In this document: in pieces, positions 1 to 7,566 of the stretch
How positions within the stretch are numbered: position 1 is the stretch's first letter
Layout: each line of letters begins with the position of its first letter
Assembly (NCBI RefSeq): GCF_021390495.1
Contig: NZ_JAJEJP010000002.1
Span: forward strand, 2,170,001-2,234,000
From: Paraburkholderia sp. ZP32-5
GTDB taxonomy: Bacteria > Pseudomonadota > Gammaproteobacteria > Burkholderiales > Burkholderiaceae
DNA: 64,000 nt
Direction: 5' to 3'
Made by a program: the position numbers and the translations under genes
The notes under the pieces: model-generated
Told to the model about the DNA's origin: nothing
Seen by the model: only the letters and a program-made list of their open reading frames with translations
The model's database searches: none

Positions 1-458
1 CGATGGTTGTAGGTGAACGGCATCGCCAGCACCGGGCTGCTGCCGAACATCATGAACGCGAGCTGGTCGTTGGGCCGTTGCTCGACGAAGCTCGTCAACG
101 AAGCGCGCGCCACCTTGTTCTTCGATTCGCCGCGCGGCGCCTCGACGCCTGCGCTACCCATCGGCTCGTCCATGCTCGCGCTGCGGTCCATCAGAATCAG
201 GATCTGCGCGCCGCTGCCGGTGCGCAGCACCTGCCGTTGCGAACGCCCCGGCCCGGCCAATCCGACGACGATCGCCGCGATCGCGAGTACCGCGCTGCCG
301 CGCGCGAGCCATTTGGCCCACTGTCCGATGCGATCGACCGGCAGCCACGCGACACTCGGAAACACCAGCGTATCGCTGCGCCGCGGCAGCACCGGCAACA
401 CCGCGAGCGGCAGCAGCACCAGCAGCCACGGAAACGTGAAGTCGAACGGAATGCTCAT
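1..458 (-). CDS. MxaC-like von Willebrand factor A domain protein (3' end beyond window)
   Basis: The 152 visible codons begin with a membrane segment (LLVLLPLAVLPVLP), a second one near residues 53-68, and then the start of a VWA domain with an intact MIDAS-type DxSxS motif (MDRSASMDEP, about residue 90). This order fits the BatA/MxaC group of membrane-anchored VWA proteins that help activate methanol dehydrogenase. The start codon overlaps the stop of the preceding MxaA-like gene (ATGA), so it is the last visible gene of a moxR-mxaS-mxaA-mxaC operon. The role in metal insertion is known for the mxa homologues and is inferred here. The carboxy end lies to the left of the window. Confidence 0.8.
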   Translation of the reverse strand, partial: MSIPFDFTFPWLLVLLPLAVLPVLPRRSDTLVFPSVAWLPVDRIGQWAKWLARGSAVLAIAAIVVGLAGPGRSQRQVLRTGSGAQILILMDRSASMDEPMGSAGVEAPRGESKNKVARASLTSFVEQRPNDQLAFMMFGSSPVLAMPFTYNH

Positions 459-1402
459 CGCTGATGACGCCGCTCGGCCCGATACAGCGCGCGGCACAGC
501 GCGTGTAACGGAAACTCGGCGACGCCCGGCGCGGGTTTGAAAAAGCGCTCGGCCGACACCTGATAGAAGTGTTCGAGTTGCGCGCGCAACGGTTGCAGAT
601 ACGGTGCGCGCGCAAGCAGTCTGGGCAGCGAACCCGCATGCACGACCTGCCCGGCGGCTTCGTTCAACGCCTGATGCAAACAAAACCAGGCGTCGCTCGA
701 TGCGGCCGTTTGCGCATCCGGAAACCGTTGCATGCGCTGCCATGCGCGCGCGAACGGTAGCCGCGCCGACTCACGCCGGTTGCGCCAGCCCCACCAGATC
801 GCCCATGCGACGAGCGTCGCGAGCAGCAGGCCGCACGCCCACGCAAGCTGACGGCGCAAGCCGGCGGTGTCCAGCAACGGCGGCTCGCGATCGGGCCGCA
901 ACGGCAGCAGGTCGCCGGCCGCGAACGCGTTCGGCGGTGTCAGCGGTCCGACGCTCGCGGGCCATTCGGCGATCTGCAATTGCGTGCCGGTGGCCGAACT
1001 CAGCGTCAACGCGGGCAACGTGATTTGCGTCAGCGCCTGTGGCGCGTTGACGACCTGATAGGCGATCACCATCCACCTGCGGCCTTCAGCATCGGTTTCG
1101 AGCGACACGGGCCGCCGTTCGAGCCACATGCCGGTGCGGCCGACCGAAGGCGGCGTCACGGCACCGACGTCCTTACCGTCGGCCTGCAGCAGCACGCGCT
1201 GCGTCAGCACGTCGCCGAGCACATAGCCGAACGCGCGCGGCTCCTGCACGAACGCAGGCACCGTCGCGGCGGCCGCGCTGCTTGCAGCACCCAGCGCACA
1301 CATCGCGTACGCAGCACCCGACAGCAGCAACGCAAGCAATACGCGAGACGCGCGCAGCGCGTTGCCGCGCATCGGACCGCCCCGGCGCACGCACGATCTC
1401 AT
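455..1402 (-). CDS. mxaA: MxaA-like methanol dehydrogenase maturation protein
   Basis: A 315-residue protein with an amino-terminal signal or anchor segment (about residues 18-46), a periplasmic beta-rich region and a single transmembrane segment (about residues 187-205, GLLLATLVAWAIWWGW), followed by a cytoplasmic tail. This architecture and its position between MxaS and MxaC homologues match MxaA, needed in methylotrophs for metal insertion into methanol dehydrogenase. The start overlaps the mxaS stop by ATGA and its own stop overlaps the next start the same way, so translation is probably coupled. MxaA sequences diverge strongly, so the name rests on context as well as sequence. No mxaF or mxaI lies in the window. 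Confidence 0.72.
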   Translation of the reverse strand: MRSCVRRGGPMRGNALRASRVLLALLLSGAAYAMCALGAASSAAAATVPAFVQEPRAFGYVLGDVLTQRVLLQADGKDVGAVTPPSVGRTGMWLERRPVSLETDAEGRRWMVIAYQVVNAPQALTQITLPALTLSSATGTQLQIAEWPASVGPLTPPNAFAAGDLLPLRPDREPPLLDTAGLRRQLAWACGLLLATLVAWAIWWGWRNRRESARLPFARAWQRMQRFPDAQTAASSDAWFCLHQALNEAAGQVVHAGSLPRLLARAPYLQPLRAQLEHFYQVSAERFFKPAPGVAEFPLHALCRALYRAERRHQR

Positions 1403-2262
1403 GCGGTCATCTCCAGAAAATAGCGCGACATGGCTTCCGGATCGAACCCGCCTTCGACATAAAACGGCCGGATGCCGCGCGCGCCGAATACCTCGCCCAG
1501 TTCATCGCGACGGCGCGCGACGCCATCACGCCAGCGCTCGCGCATCCGTTCGCGCAGCCACACCATGCGCTGCTCGCCCGACTCGGCATCGTTGACGGCC
1601 AGCAGCGGCGCATGGCGCGGTGGCGAGATTTCCGCGTCGTCCCACACGACGATCGGCACCACGCATGCATGCACCAGCATGTCGAGCACCGACGGCAGTT
1701 GCGCGAGCGGCCAGTGGAAATCGGACACGACGAACACCAACGCCTGACGGCCGGCCAGACGCGTCGCGCAGCGCCGCAGCCCTTCGATCGCGCCACGCCC
1801 GGCGGCGCGGCTCGCGCACTCGCGCAGCATCGTCGCGAGCAGATTGCCGGTGCCGCGGCCGGTGCGTGCCGGCATGAACAGATCGTCGCGCTCGCTCGCG
1901 TCGAAGGCCAGCATGCCGAGCCGGTCGCCGACGCGGAACGCGCTGTAGCCGAGCGCTTCGACGAAATCGGCGGCGACGTGCAGCTTGGTTCGGTGCGAGC
2001 CGAATTGCATCGACGCCGACACGTCGGCGATCACCACCACCTGCACCGCCACGCGCTGCAGATGAACCCGCACCAGCCATTCGTCGCGCGCCGCGCGCAG
2101 GCTCGCGCGCAGATCGAGACGGCGTGGATCCGGGTAGTCGAACAGACGCCCGTGCATCGCAAATTGCTGACCCGAGCCGAAGCTCGAACCAGGATGCGAG
2201 CCGGGCCGCGCGCCCGCGGCGCGCATCGGCAAGCGGTAGCTGAATTCGGCGATGCCGTTCAT
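1399..2262 (-). CDS. mxaS: MxaS-like DUF58 protein
   Basis: A 287-residue soluble protein of the DUF58/VWA-like family, with a degenerate MIDAS region (VVIADVSASMQFG, about residue 77) and no membrane segment. DUF58 proteins sit next to MoxR ATPases and are thought to act as adaptors for substrate maturation; in methylotrophs this gene is mxaS. It lies 17 bp after moxR and overlaps mxaA by ATGA. The amino end is rich in Gly, Ser and Arg and is poorly conserved, so the exact start could be a little further in. Confidence 0.75.
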   Translation of the reverse strand: MNGIAEFSYRLPMRAAGARPGSHPGSSFGSGQQFAMHGRLFDYPDPRRLDLRASLRAARDEWLVRVHLQRVAVQVVVIADVSASMQFGSHRTKLHVAADFVEALGYSAFRVGDRLGMLAFDASERDDLFMPARTGRGTGNLLATMLRECASRAAGRGAIEGLRRCATRLAGRQALVFVVSDFHWPLAQLPSVLDMLVHACVVPIVVWDDAEISPPRHAPLLAVNDAESGEQRMVWLRERMRERWRDGVARRRDELGEVFGARGIRPFYVEGGFDPEAMSRYFLEMTA

Positions 2263-2279
2263 GATTTAGCGCCCCAGCT

Positions 2280-3302
2280 TCAGCGAGGCACGGCCACTTT
2301 CGCCGTGATCTGCGCGATCAGCGCTTCGGCCAGCTCCTGGCGGCGCAGCTCGTAGATCGGCGTGAAGAACACGCGATGGCCGAGCGCCGGCAGCAGCACC
2401 TCGTGGATGTCCTCCGGAATCAGATGCGTGCGTCCGGCCAGCCACGCGACCACGCGCGCGGCCCGCAGCAGCGCGCTCATCCCGCGCGGGCTCGCACCGG
2501 CGAGAATCAGCTGCTGCATATCGACGCCATCGAGCGTGATGCCGAAACGCAGCGGCGTTTCGGTGGCCTGCCAGATATCCAGCACGTAACGCTCGATCGC
2601 CTCGCTCGCCTGCACCTCCTGCTGGATCGACGCGCCGATACGGTTCAACTGCTCCCACGGCACGATCGACGGCGTCAGTTGCGCGAGCAAGCGGTCGACG
2701 TCATGGAACATCGTGTCGAATACCAGCATGCGGCGCGCGTCCTCGTCGGCGGGTGTCGGCATGTTCAGTTCGAACAGGAAGCGGTCGCGCGCCGCCGACG
2801 CCAACTCGAAGGTCTCTTCCTTTTCGACCTTGTTGCGATCGGCGAACACGGTCATATGCGGGAAGCGGTGCTCGCGCCCGAACGCCCACACGGAACGCTC
2901 GGCCATCGCTCGCAGCAACAGCGACTGCACCTGCGGGCGCGCGCGATTGATCTCGTTGAAGAAGAACGTGGTCAACTGCTCGCCGTGCCGCAACAACGGG
3001 CCGGGCTCGATACGCGGCTTGCCGTCGGCATCGACATAGGTGTGATAAACGAGGTCGCCCGGCATCAGATCGATCGTGCCTTCGACACGCTCGAAGTCGC
3101 CGCCGACCACGCGCGCGAACGCACGCAACACGGTGGTCTTGCCGACGCCGACGCCGCCTTCGAGCAACACGTGGCCCCGTGCGAACAACGCGACGTTGAC
3201 GAGCCTCAAGGTTTGCCGCTGGCCGATCACCACCCTGGCCACTTCGGTTTCGATTTGCTGGGCGTGAGCGCGCCAGTCCTGAAGCTGTTCGCCAGAAGTC
3301 AT
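2280..3302 (-). CDS. moxR: MoxR-family AAA+ ATPase
   Basis: A 340-residue MoxR ATPase. The Walker A motif is GGVGVGKTT (residues 49-57) and the Walker B region TTFFFNEINRA (about 111-121), where Asn replaces the first acidic residue as is usual in MoxR proteins. MoxR works with VWA proteins as a chaperone-like complex that activates metalloenzymes, here presumably a PQQ methanol dehydrogenase. It is the first gene of the mxaRSAC-like operon and is preceded by a sigma-54-type promoter signal at 3444-3459 and a dyad at 3526-3540. Family assignment is firm; which dehydrogenase it serves is not shown. Confidence 0.88.
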   Translation of the reverse strand: MTSGEQLQDWRAHAQQIETEVARVVIGQRQTLRLVNVALFARGHVLLEGGVGVGKTTVLRAFARVVGGDFERVEGTIDLMPGDLVYHTYVDADGKPRIEPGPLLRHGEQLTTFFFNEINRARPQVQSLLLRAMAERSVWAFGREHRFPHMTVFADRNKVEKEETFELASAARDRFLFELNMPTPADEDARRMLVFDTMFHDVDRLLAQLTPSIVPWEQLNRIGASIQQEVQASEAIERYVLDIWQATETPLRFGITLDGVDMQQLILAGASPRGMSALLRAARVVAWLAGRTHLIPEDIHEVLLPALGHRVFFTPIYELRRQELAEALIAQITAKVAVPR

Positions 3303-3443
3303 CGCTGGGATCCCCTCCTCGTGGCTTGCGTGCGGGCCTGCTTGGGCGTGTGCATGCGTCTGTGCTGGCAGGCTATACGAATGCGTTTATGTGCTGGGCA
3401 AGCCGCGCCGCCGATACGCCGAGGACTCGCCAGCATCTGTTGA

Positions 3444-3459
3444 AGCACGGTTTGTGCCG
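3444..3459 (-). promoter_or_regulatory. Putative sigma-54 promoter of moxR operon
   Basis: Read on the minus strand: CGGCACAAACCGTGCT, with GG and GC exactly 10 nt apart as in the TGGCACG-N4-TTGC consensus. Predicted start is near 3433, giving a leader of about 130 nt before moxR. Eye-based match, supported by the same arrangement at other C1 operons in the window. Confidence 0.55.
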
Positions 3460-3525
3460 GTCGCGCGAACGGGCCGGCGTGGTAGGCCGCTTGCGAATAG
3501 TTGGCAGCCTGTCACGAGATTCGGG

Positions 3526-3540
3526 TACACACTGTGCCAT
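3526..3540. promoter_or_regulatory. Putative activator-binding dyad upstream of moxR
   Basis: TACACACTGTGCCAT, centred on CAC-T-GTG, about 70 bp upstream of the -24 element. The overlapping 15-mer at 3524-3538, read on the minus strand, matches the perfect palindrome at 19056-19070 in 13 of 15 positions. It fits the position of an enhancer site for a sigma-54 activator. Confidence 0.4.
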
Positions 3541-3613
3541 CGGTCGTGGCTATAACGCGCTTGTGCGTCACCTGTGCCTCACCTTGCGGCGACGTCATGC
3601 CGACGCCGACGCG

Positions 3614-4195
3614 TCATCGAGGCGAGCCCGCCTTCGCACCATCATCGACGAGCAGGCCGACGAGCGCCGTCGCGCCGCGCCGCCACGACAGGTCCGTATT
3701 GCCGCGAATATCGACCGAGCGCTGGAACAGGGTCCTGCCGCTGGCGACGTCCTGCACGCGCAGGTTCATGTTCAGAATCAGATTGCTGACCTTCTGGACC
3801 CAGCAGACGCCCACCTGTTCGACGCCCAGTTCGCTGCCGACCTGGCGGGCGCAGCCGTCGCACGAAGTGAGGTCCTGGTTCGCGCCGAGCCGCGCGATCA
3901 GGCCGGCGGCACGCTGGTTATCGGCGACGCGGTAGCGCCCGCTCGTGTCTAGCTGAGCGCGCAGCGCGTCGCTGACCATGCCGAGACGAGACGCTTGCGC
4001 GCGGTTGGTATCGGCATCGTTATAGGCGGCGTTGTCGTCGATCAGTCCGCAGTTCAGCACGGCAATCGAAACCGGCTCGGCCGATGCCGGCATCGCGCCG
4101 AACAGCAACAAAGCCGAAGCGCAAACCGCAGGTGCACCCGCGCGAAGCGGCGCACAAAACGCGAACCCGATCCGCAAAAAGTCCGCTCTCCGCAT
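3614..4195 (-). CDS. Exported DUF2380-type protein
   Basis: 193 residues from the ATG at 4195, chosen because it starts directly before a signal peptide (MRRADFLRIGF... ASALLLFGAMPASA) and leaves just 4 bp after the LysR stop; the frame stays open upstream but that part looks non-coding. The mature part contains a cysteine pair (TSCDGCARQ, about residue 135) and ends in a compact domain typical of DUF2380, a family of periplasmic or outer-membrane proteins of unknown function seen near methanol oxidation genes. A role in methanol oxidation is inferred from location only. It is last in the xoxF-G-J transcription direction. Confidence 0.65.
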   Translation of the reverse strand: MRRADFLRIGFAFCAPLRAGAPAVCASALLLFGAMPASAEPVSIAVLNCGLIDDNAAYNDADTNRAQASRLGMVSDALRAQLDTSGRYRVADNQRAAGLIARLGANQDLTSCDGCARQVGSELGVEQVGVCWVQKVSNLILNMNLRVQDVASGRTLFQRSVDIRGNTDLSWRRGATALVGLLVDDGAKAGSPR

Positions 4196-4199
4196 CTCG

Positions 4200-5204
4200 C
4201 TACCGCTCCACGCCAACCGCCGGCTTCGTGAACACCCCTGCAAACTCCGCATATTCGCGCTCCAGATGCGCGGCTGCATGCTCAAGCAGAAACTGCCGGA
4301 ACATCACACTGGTCGGCGAAAGCTGCTTCGAGCGCAAATGCACGACCTGCCACGTACGTTCGATCGGCGTGCCGTTCACATCGAGCAGCGCGATCTCGCC
4401 GGTACGCAATTCGAGCTGCAACGTATGCAGCGAAATCAGGCTCACGCCCATGCCCGCCATCACCGCCTGCTTGATGGTTTCGTTGCTGCCGAGCGTGACC
4501 GTCTTGGCGGGCGTGAACAGATGCTGGCGGAACATCACCTCGGACGATATGCGCGTCCCAGAGCCCGGTTCGCGTAGCAGAAACGTATCGCCGCGCAACT
4601 CCTGCAGATCGAAGCGGCGCGCGCCGCGCAACGGATGACTGACCGGCGCGATCACCACCTGCGGATGGCTCGCCAGCGGCTCGGCGGTGGTGTCGAGTTC
4701 CGGCGGCGGGCGCCCCATGATCGCGAGATCGATTGCGTTGTCCTGCAGCAGACGCAGCAACGCATCGCGATTGCCGACGGAGAAATGCACGTCGACCTTC
4801 GGGTACAGATGCGAGTACTGCGCGAGCAGTTTCGGCGCGAAGTAGGTCGCCGAACTGACGATGCCGACGTTGATCGAGCCGCTATCGGCCTGCTTCAGCG
4901 ACATCATCGCGTCTTCGGCATCCTTGATTTCGCCGAGAATGCGGCTCGCGTGATGCGTCAGCATCTCGCCCGCCTCGGTCAGCGCCAGCTTGCGCGCGAC
5001 GCGCTCGAACAGGCGCAGGCCGACCGCGTCTTCGAGCTGATGAATCTGCATCGATACCGCCGGCTGCGTCAGATGCAATTCCTCGGCCGCGCGCGCGAAA
5101 CTCGTGTAGCGGCTCGCGACGACGAAGATCTGCAATTGCCGCAAGGTCAGCGTGCGAACGAAATTCAGATTGACCCGGTTCGTCGCGAAGCGCGCGCTCT
5201 GCAT
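4200..5204 (-). CDS. cbbR: CbbR-like LysR-family transcriptional regulator
   Basis: 334 residues. The amino-terminal helix-turn-helix (LRQLQIFVVASRYTSFARAA... LTQPAVSMQIHQLED) and the substrate-binding region resemble CbbR, the LysR regulator of Calvin cycle operons, more than other LysR groups. The start at 5204 was chosen because the longer frame upstream is Arg-rich and uncharacteristic. CbbR is normally divergent from its cbb operon; here it lies in the xox cluster about 28 kb from cbbL in the same orientation. It could instead control the xox genes. The LysR family is certain, the CbbR assignment probable. Confidence 0.75.
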   Translation of the reverse strand: MQSARFATNRVNLNFVRTLTLRQLQIFVVASRYTSFARAAEELHLTQPAVSMQIHQLEDAVGLRLFERVARKLALTEAGEMLTHHASRILGEIKDAEDAMMSLKQADSGSINVGIVSSATYFAPKLLAQYSHLYPKVDVHFSVGNRDALLRLLQDNAIDLAIMGRPPPELDTTAEPLASHPQVVIAPVSHPLRGARRFDLQELRGDTFLLREPGSGTRISSEVMFRQHLFTPAKTVTLGSNETIKQAVMAGMGVSLISLHTLQLELRTGEIALLDVNGTPIERTWQVVHLRSKQLSPTSVMFRQFLLEHAAAHLEREYAEFAGVFTKPAVGVER

Positions 5205-5226
5205 GTGAATTAGCCGCCGCCCGCTT

Positions 5227-6003
5227 TCAACGGCTGGCCCTCGGCGCGTTGGCGGACGGCTTCGCCGGCGCATTGGCCGGCGGCGACAACTTGCGCACCA
5301 CCGACTGGAAGCTCATCGATTCGCTATGCGCCGGATGCGCGAAGTCGTTGTTCGGCCCCGGCACGTCGGTGCGAATCTGCACGAGCTGGCCGGGCACGTC
5401 GTCGGCGAGCAGGAACGTGTAGCGCTTGCCAATGTATTGCGCAAAGCGCTCCGCATTCGGATCGTTCAGATAGGGCTGCACGACGATGCGGCGCGTGTGG
5501 ACCGGCTTGCCGCCGACTTCTCCCGGCACGTTCTCGATCTGCGGCCCGGCGGCGAGCGCGAGACGCAAACGCTGCTGGAAATAGCGGCGTTGGCCGCCCG
5601 TCAGCCCCTGCATCTCGGCGATGTCGCGTTCGAGAAAATAGATGATCGCCGGATTGCATTGCAGCCCGCCGATCGGCAGATTCACGTTGCCGCTATGGTC
5701 CGATACCTGAGCGTCGCCTTTTGCGTTGTCCGGGCTCACCACCAGCACCTTGACGACGTCGGCGCTATGCGACGGCTGCTCGGAATTGATCACCGAGTAG
5801 TCGAGTTCGGTCTGCGCATCGACGCCGTGCAGATGATCGGTCAGAAAGATCAGGCGTTCGGCCGGCGTGATGTCGCTGCTGCCCTGCTCGCCCGCCGCCA
5901 GCGCAAGCGCGGGCGTCAGGCTCGACACACAGACCACGCACATCATCAGCGTCGACATCAACGCGACGCTGGCCGCGCGTACCCAGCCGCGCGCGCGCGT
6001 CAT
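5227..6003 (-). CDS. Secreted protein of unknown function in the xox cluster
   Basis: 258 residues from an ATG that overlaps the xoxJ stop (ATGA). It has a signal peptide (residues 1-37, ending near LALAAG) and a mature part with one cysteine (GLQCNPAIIYFLERDIAEM) and a Pro/Ala-rich tail. I do not recognise a characterised family. Translation coupling to xoxJ and export suggest a periplasmic partner of XoxF, XoxG or XoxJ; this is inference. The longer open frame upstream overlaps xoxJ and is rejected. Confidence 0.7.
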   Translation of the reverse strand: MTRARGWVRAASVALMSTLMMCVVCVSSLTPALALAAGEQGSSDITPAERLIFLTDHLHGVDAQTELDYSVINSEQPSHSADVVKVLVVSPDNAKGDAQVSDHSGNVNLPIGGLQCNPAIIYFLERDIAEMQGLTGGQRRYFQQRLRLALAAGPQIENVPGEVGGKPVHTRRIVVQPYLNDPNAERFAQYIGKRYTFLLADDVPGQLVQIRTDVPGPNNDFAHPAHSESMSFQSVVRKLSPPANAPAKPSANAPRASR

Positions 6004-6911
6004 TGCGAAGAATCGCCGGCCTTCGACGCCGGCACGTCGACCGGCTTGAGCATCGGCACCTCGTAGGTGGCGAGAATGCTGTCGATCTTGTCGTGATTCG
6101 CGCCGATCCATTGATCCACCTTGTCCTTCCAGTCCTTCTCGCCGTAACGCACGCCCATCGAGATCGTGTAGTCGAAGCGGATGCCGGGCTGCGCGGGGAA
6201 CGGCACGAGCCTGACCGAATCGCCGGCGCGCTTCGCGAAGTAGCCGGCGATCGGCCCCCACAGGAACACCACGTCGACGTTGCCGGCGCGCAGGTCGTGT
6301 TCGATCATCTGGCCGGGGTATTCGGCGGGGTCGCCGCTTTGCACGCGGTACGACACCGCCTGGTCGATCAGGTTGTGACCGAGCAGCCAATCCACCGCGG
6401 GGGTCTGCGTGAAGATGCCGAAGCGCAGTTTGTGCAGTTGATCCGGCGGCAGTTTCAGCAGATCGTCAGGCGTCTGGATGCTCGCGAACTCGGGGCGGTT
6501 CGGGAACACCATCGCGTAGGTCGAGCGCAGATACGGCTGCGTCGTCGACGTCATGTCGTAACCCTTCGGCACGCCGATGATCAGATCGCACCGGTAGCGC
6601 TGGGTGTTTTCCTCTTTCTCGCGCAACGTGTGACGCACGAAGCCCATGCGCTGCGGGAAGTACGTGTATTCGAGCTTGTAGCCGAAATCGCTCGCCATCT
6701 GCGCGGCGATCCGGTTTTCATAACCTTCGCCCTTGTCGTTCGACAACGGCATGTTGTTCGGGTCCGCGCACACTCTGAGCACACCGTCCGCGCCGTCGTT
6801 ATTCGGCAGCGCCGGGCCATCCGCCCTGACCGCCGCGCTTGCGAGCGCCGCGCAGCACAGCGCGGCGGCGATCACGGCGACATGCATGGACATGCTTCTC
6901 TTATCGCGCAT
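6000..6911 (-). CDS. xoxJ: XoxJ periplasmic protein (PQQ dehydrogenase-associated, SBP fold)
   Basis: 303 residues with a signal peptide (cleavage near residue 30, after ASAAVRA) and a substrate-binding-protein fold (LRVCADPNNMPLSN... ENRIAAQMASDFGYKLEY) typical of the quinoprotein dehydrogenase-associated MoxJ/XoxJ family. XoxJ is thought to help apo-XoxF mature or accept cofactor rather than to work with an ABC transporter, and none is encoded here. It follows xoxG by 35 bp, giving the usual xoxF-G-J order. Confidence 0.9.
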   Translation of the reverse strand: MRDKRSMSMHVAVIAAALCCAALASAAVRADGPALPNNDGADGVLRVCADPNNMPLSNDKGEGYENRIAAQMASDFGYKLEYTYFPQRMGFVRHTLREKEENTQRYRCDLIIGVPKGYDMTSTTQPYLRSTYAMVFPNRPEFASIQTPDDLLKLPPDQLHKLRFGIFTQTPAVDWLLGHNLIDQAVSYRVQSGDPAEYPGQMIEHDLRAGNVDVVFLWGPIAGYFAKRAGDSVRLVPFPAQPGIRFDYTISMGVRYGEKDWKDKVDQWIGANHDKIDSILATYEVPMLKPVDVPASKAGDSSQ

Positions 6912-6946
6912 CGTAAGCCTCCGAGGTATGACGGCCTGCCGGTTTG

Positions 6947-7366
6947 TTATTGTGCGTCGATGGCGTGCAGATCGCCCGGCTTGATCTGTCCGTCGGAACG
7001 CCCTTTCAGATAGGCGTACAGGTTTTCCCAGTTCTTCTGCATCATCTGGCTGCTGCTGAAATCCGGCATGCCTTTATCAACCCGGCCGCCGAACACCGTG
7101 CGATGAAACTCGGTCTTGTCGAGCGTCTTGAACGCATCGATCAGCGACGGTCCGACCATCCCCTGCTGCTGCGCGCCATGGCAGCGTTCGCAGGCGAGCG
7201 CGCGCCACGTTTTCCATCCCTGTAGCGTATTGCTGTCGACCTTGTTGCCGTCGACTACCTTGAACGCGACCTGCGCAATCGAGGGATTGTTCTGCGCGTA
7301 GACGACCGGCAGCAGAACGAGCGTCGCGGGCACCGCCGCGAGCAACAGGATTGATCGGCCTTTCAT
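6947..7366 (-). CDS. xoxG: XoxG cytochrome c, electron acceptor of XoxF
   Basis: 139 residues from the ATG at 7366, which directly precedes a signal peptide (MKGRSILLLAAVPATLVLL, cleavage near residue 25). There is one haem c site, CERCH (residues 59-63), and a candidate axial Met at residue 100 (VDKGMPDF). The small single-haem form and position after xoxF identify XoxG, which takes electrons from the PQQ of XoxF in the periplasm. The frame stays open upstream to 7465 but has no signal or family likeness. A hairpin lies between xoxF and this gene. Confidence 0.88.
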   Translation of the reverse strand: MKGRSILLLAAVPATLVLLPVVYAQNNPSIAQVAFKVVDGNKVDSNTLQGWKTWRALACERCHGAQQQGMVGPSLIDAFKTLDKTEFHRTVFGGRVDKGMPDFSSSQMMQKNWENLYAYLKGRSDGQIKPGDLHAIDAQ

Positions 7367-7496
7367 GCAATTGTCTCCATAATTAGCCGTGCCCCGGTGC
7401 GTTTCGTCAACGCATCCGCCAGCGGGCACGGGTAGGTAATTCCGCGGGGTGAATCCGCGTGGCAAATCATCTGACTGGCGAAGCGCTGAAGGCGAA

Positions 7497-7529
7497 GCCG
7501 GTGCGCTCTCGTACCACGAGCGCGCCGGC
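7497..7529 (-). promoter_or_regulatory. Intercistronic hairpin between xoxF and xoxG
   Basis: An inverted repeat of 6 bp (GCGCTC/GAGCGC, 7503-7508 with 7518-7523) extended by 5 more pairs after one mismatch (7497-7501 with 7525-7529). No T-run follows in the direction of transcription, so it looks like an mRNA-stabilising or attenuating structure, which would allow more XoxF than XoxG. Function is inferred. Confidence 0.5.
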
Positions 7530-7566
7530 CACGACCCTTCAGATCGCCATCATTTCAGCGAGCCGT

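Larger units (their letters stand above)
3303..3613. other. Intergenic region upstream of moxR
   Basis: No convincing coding sequence. It holds a sigma-54-like -24/-12 element on the minus strand (3444-3459) and an upstream dyad (3526-3540), both listed separately. The part next to the DUF2380 gene shows no clear terminator. Confidence 0.6.
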
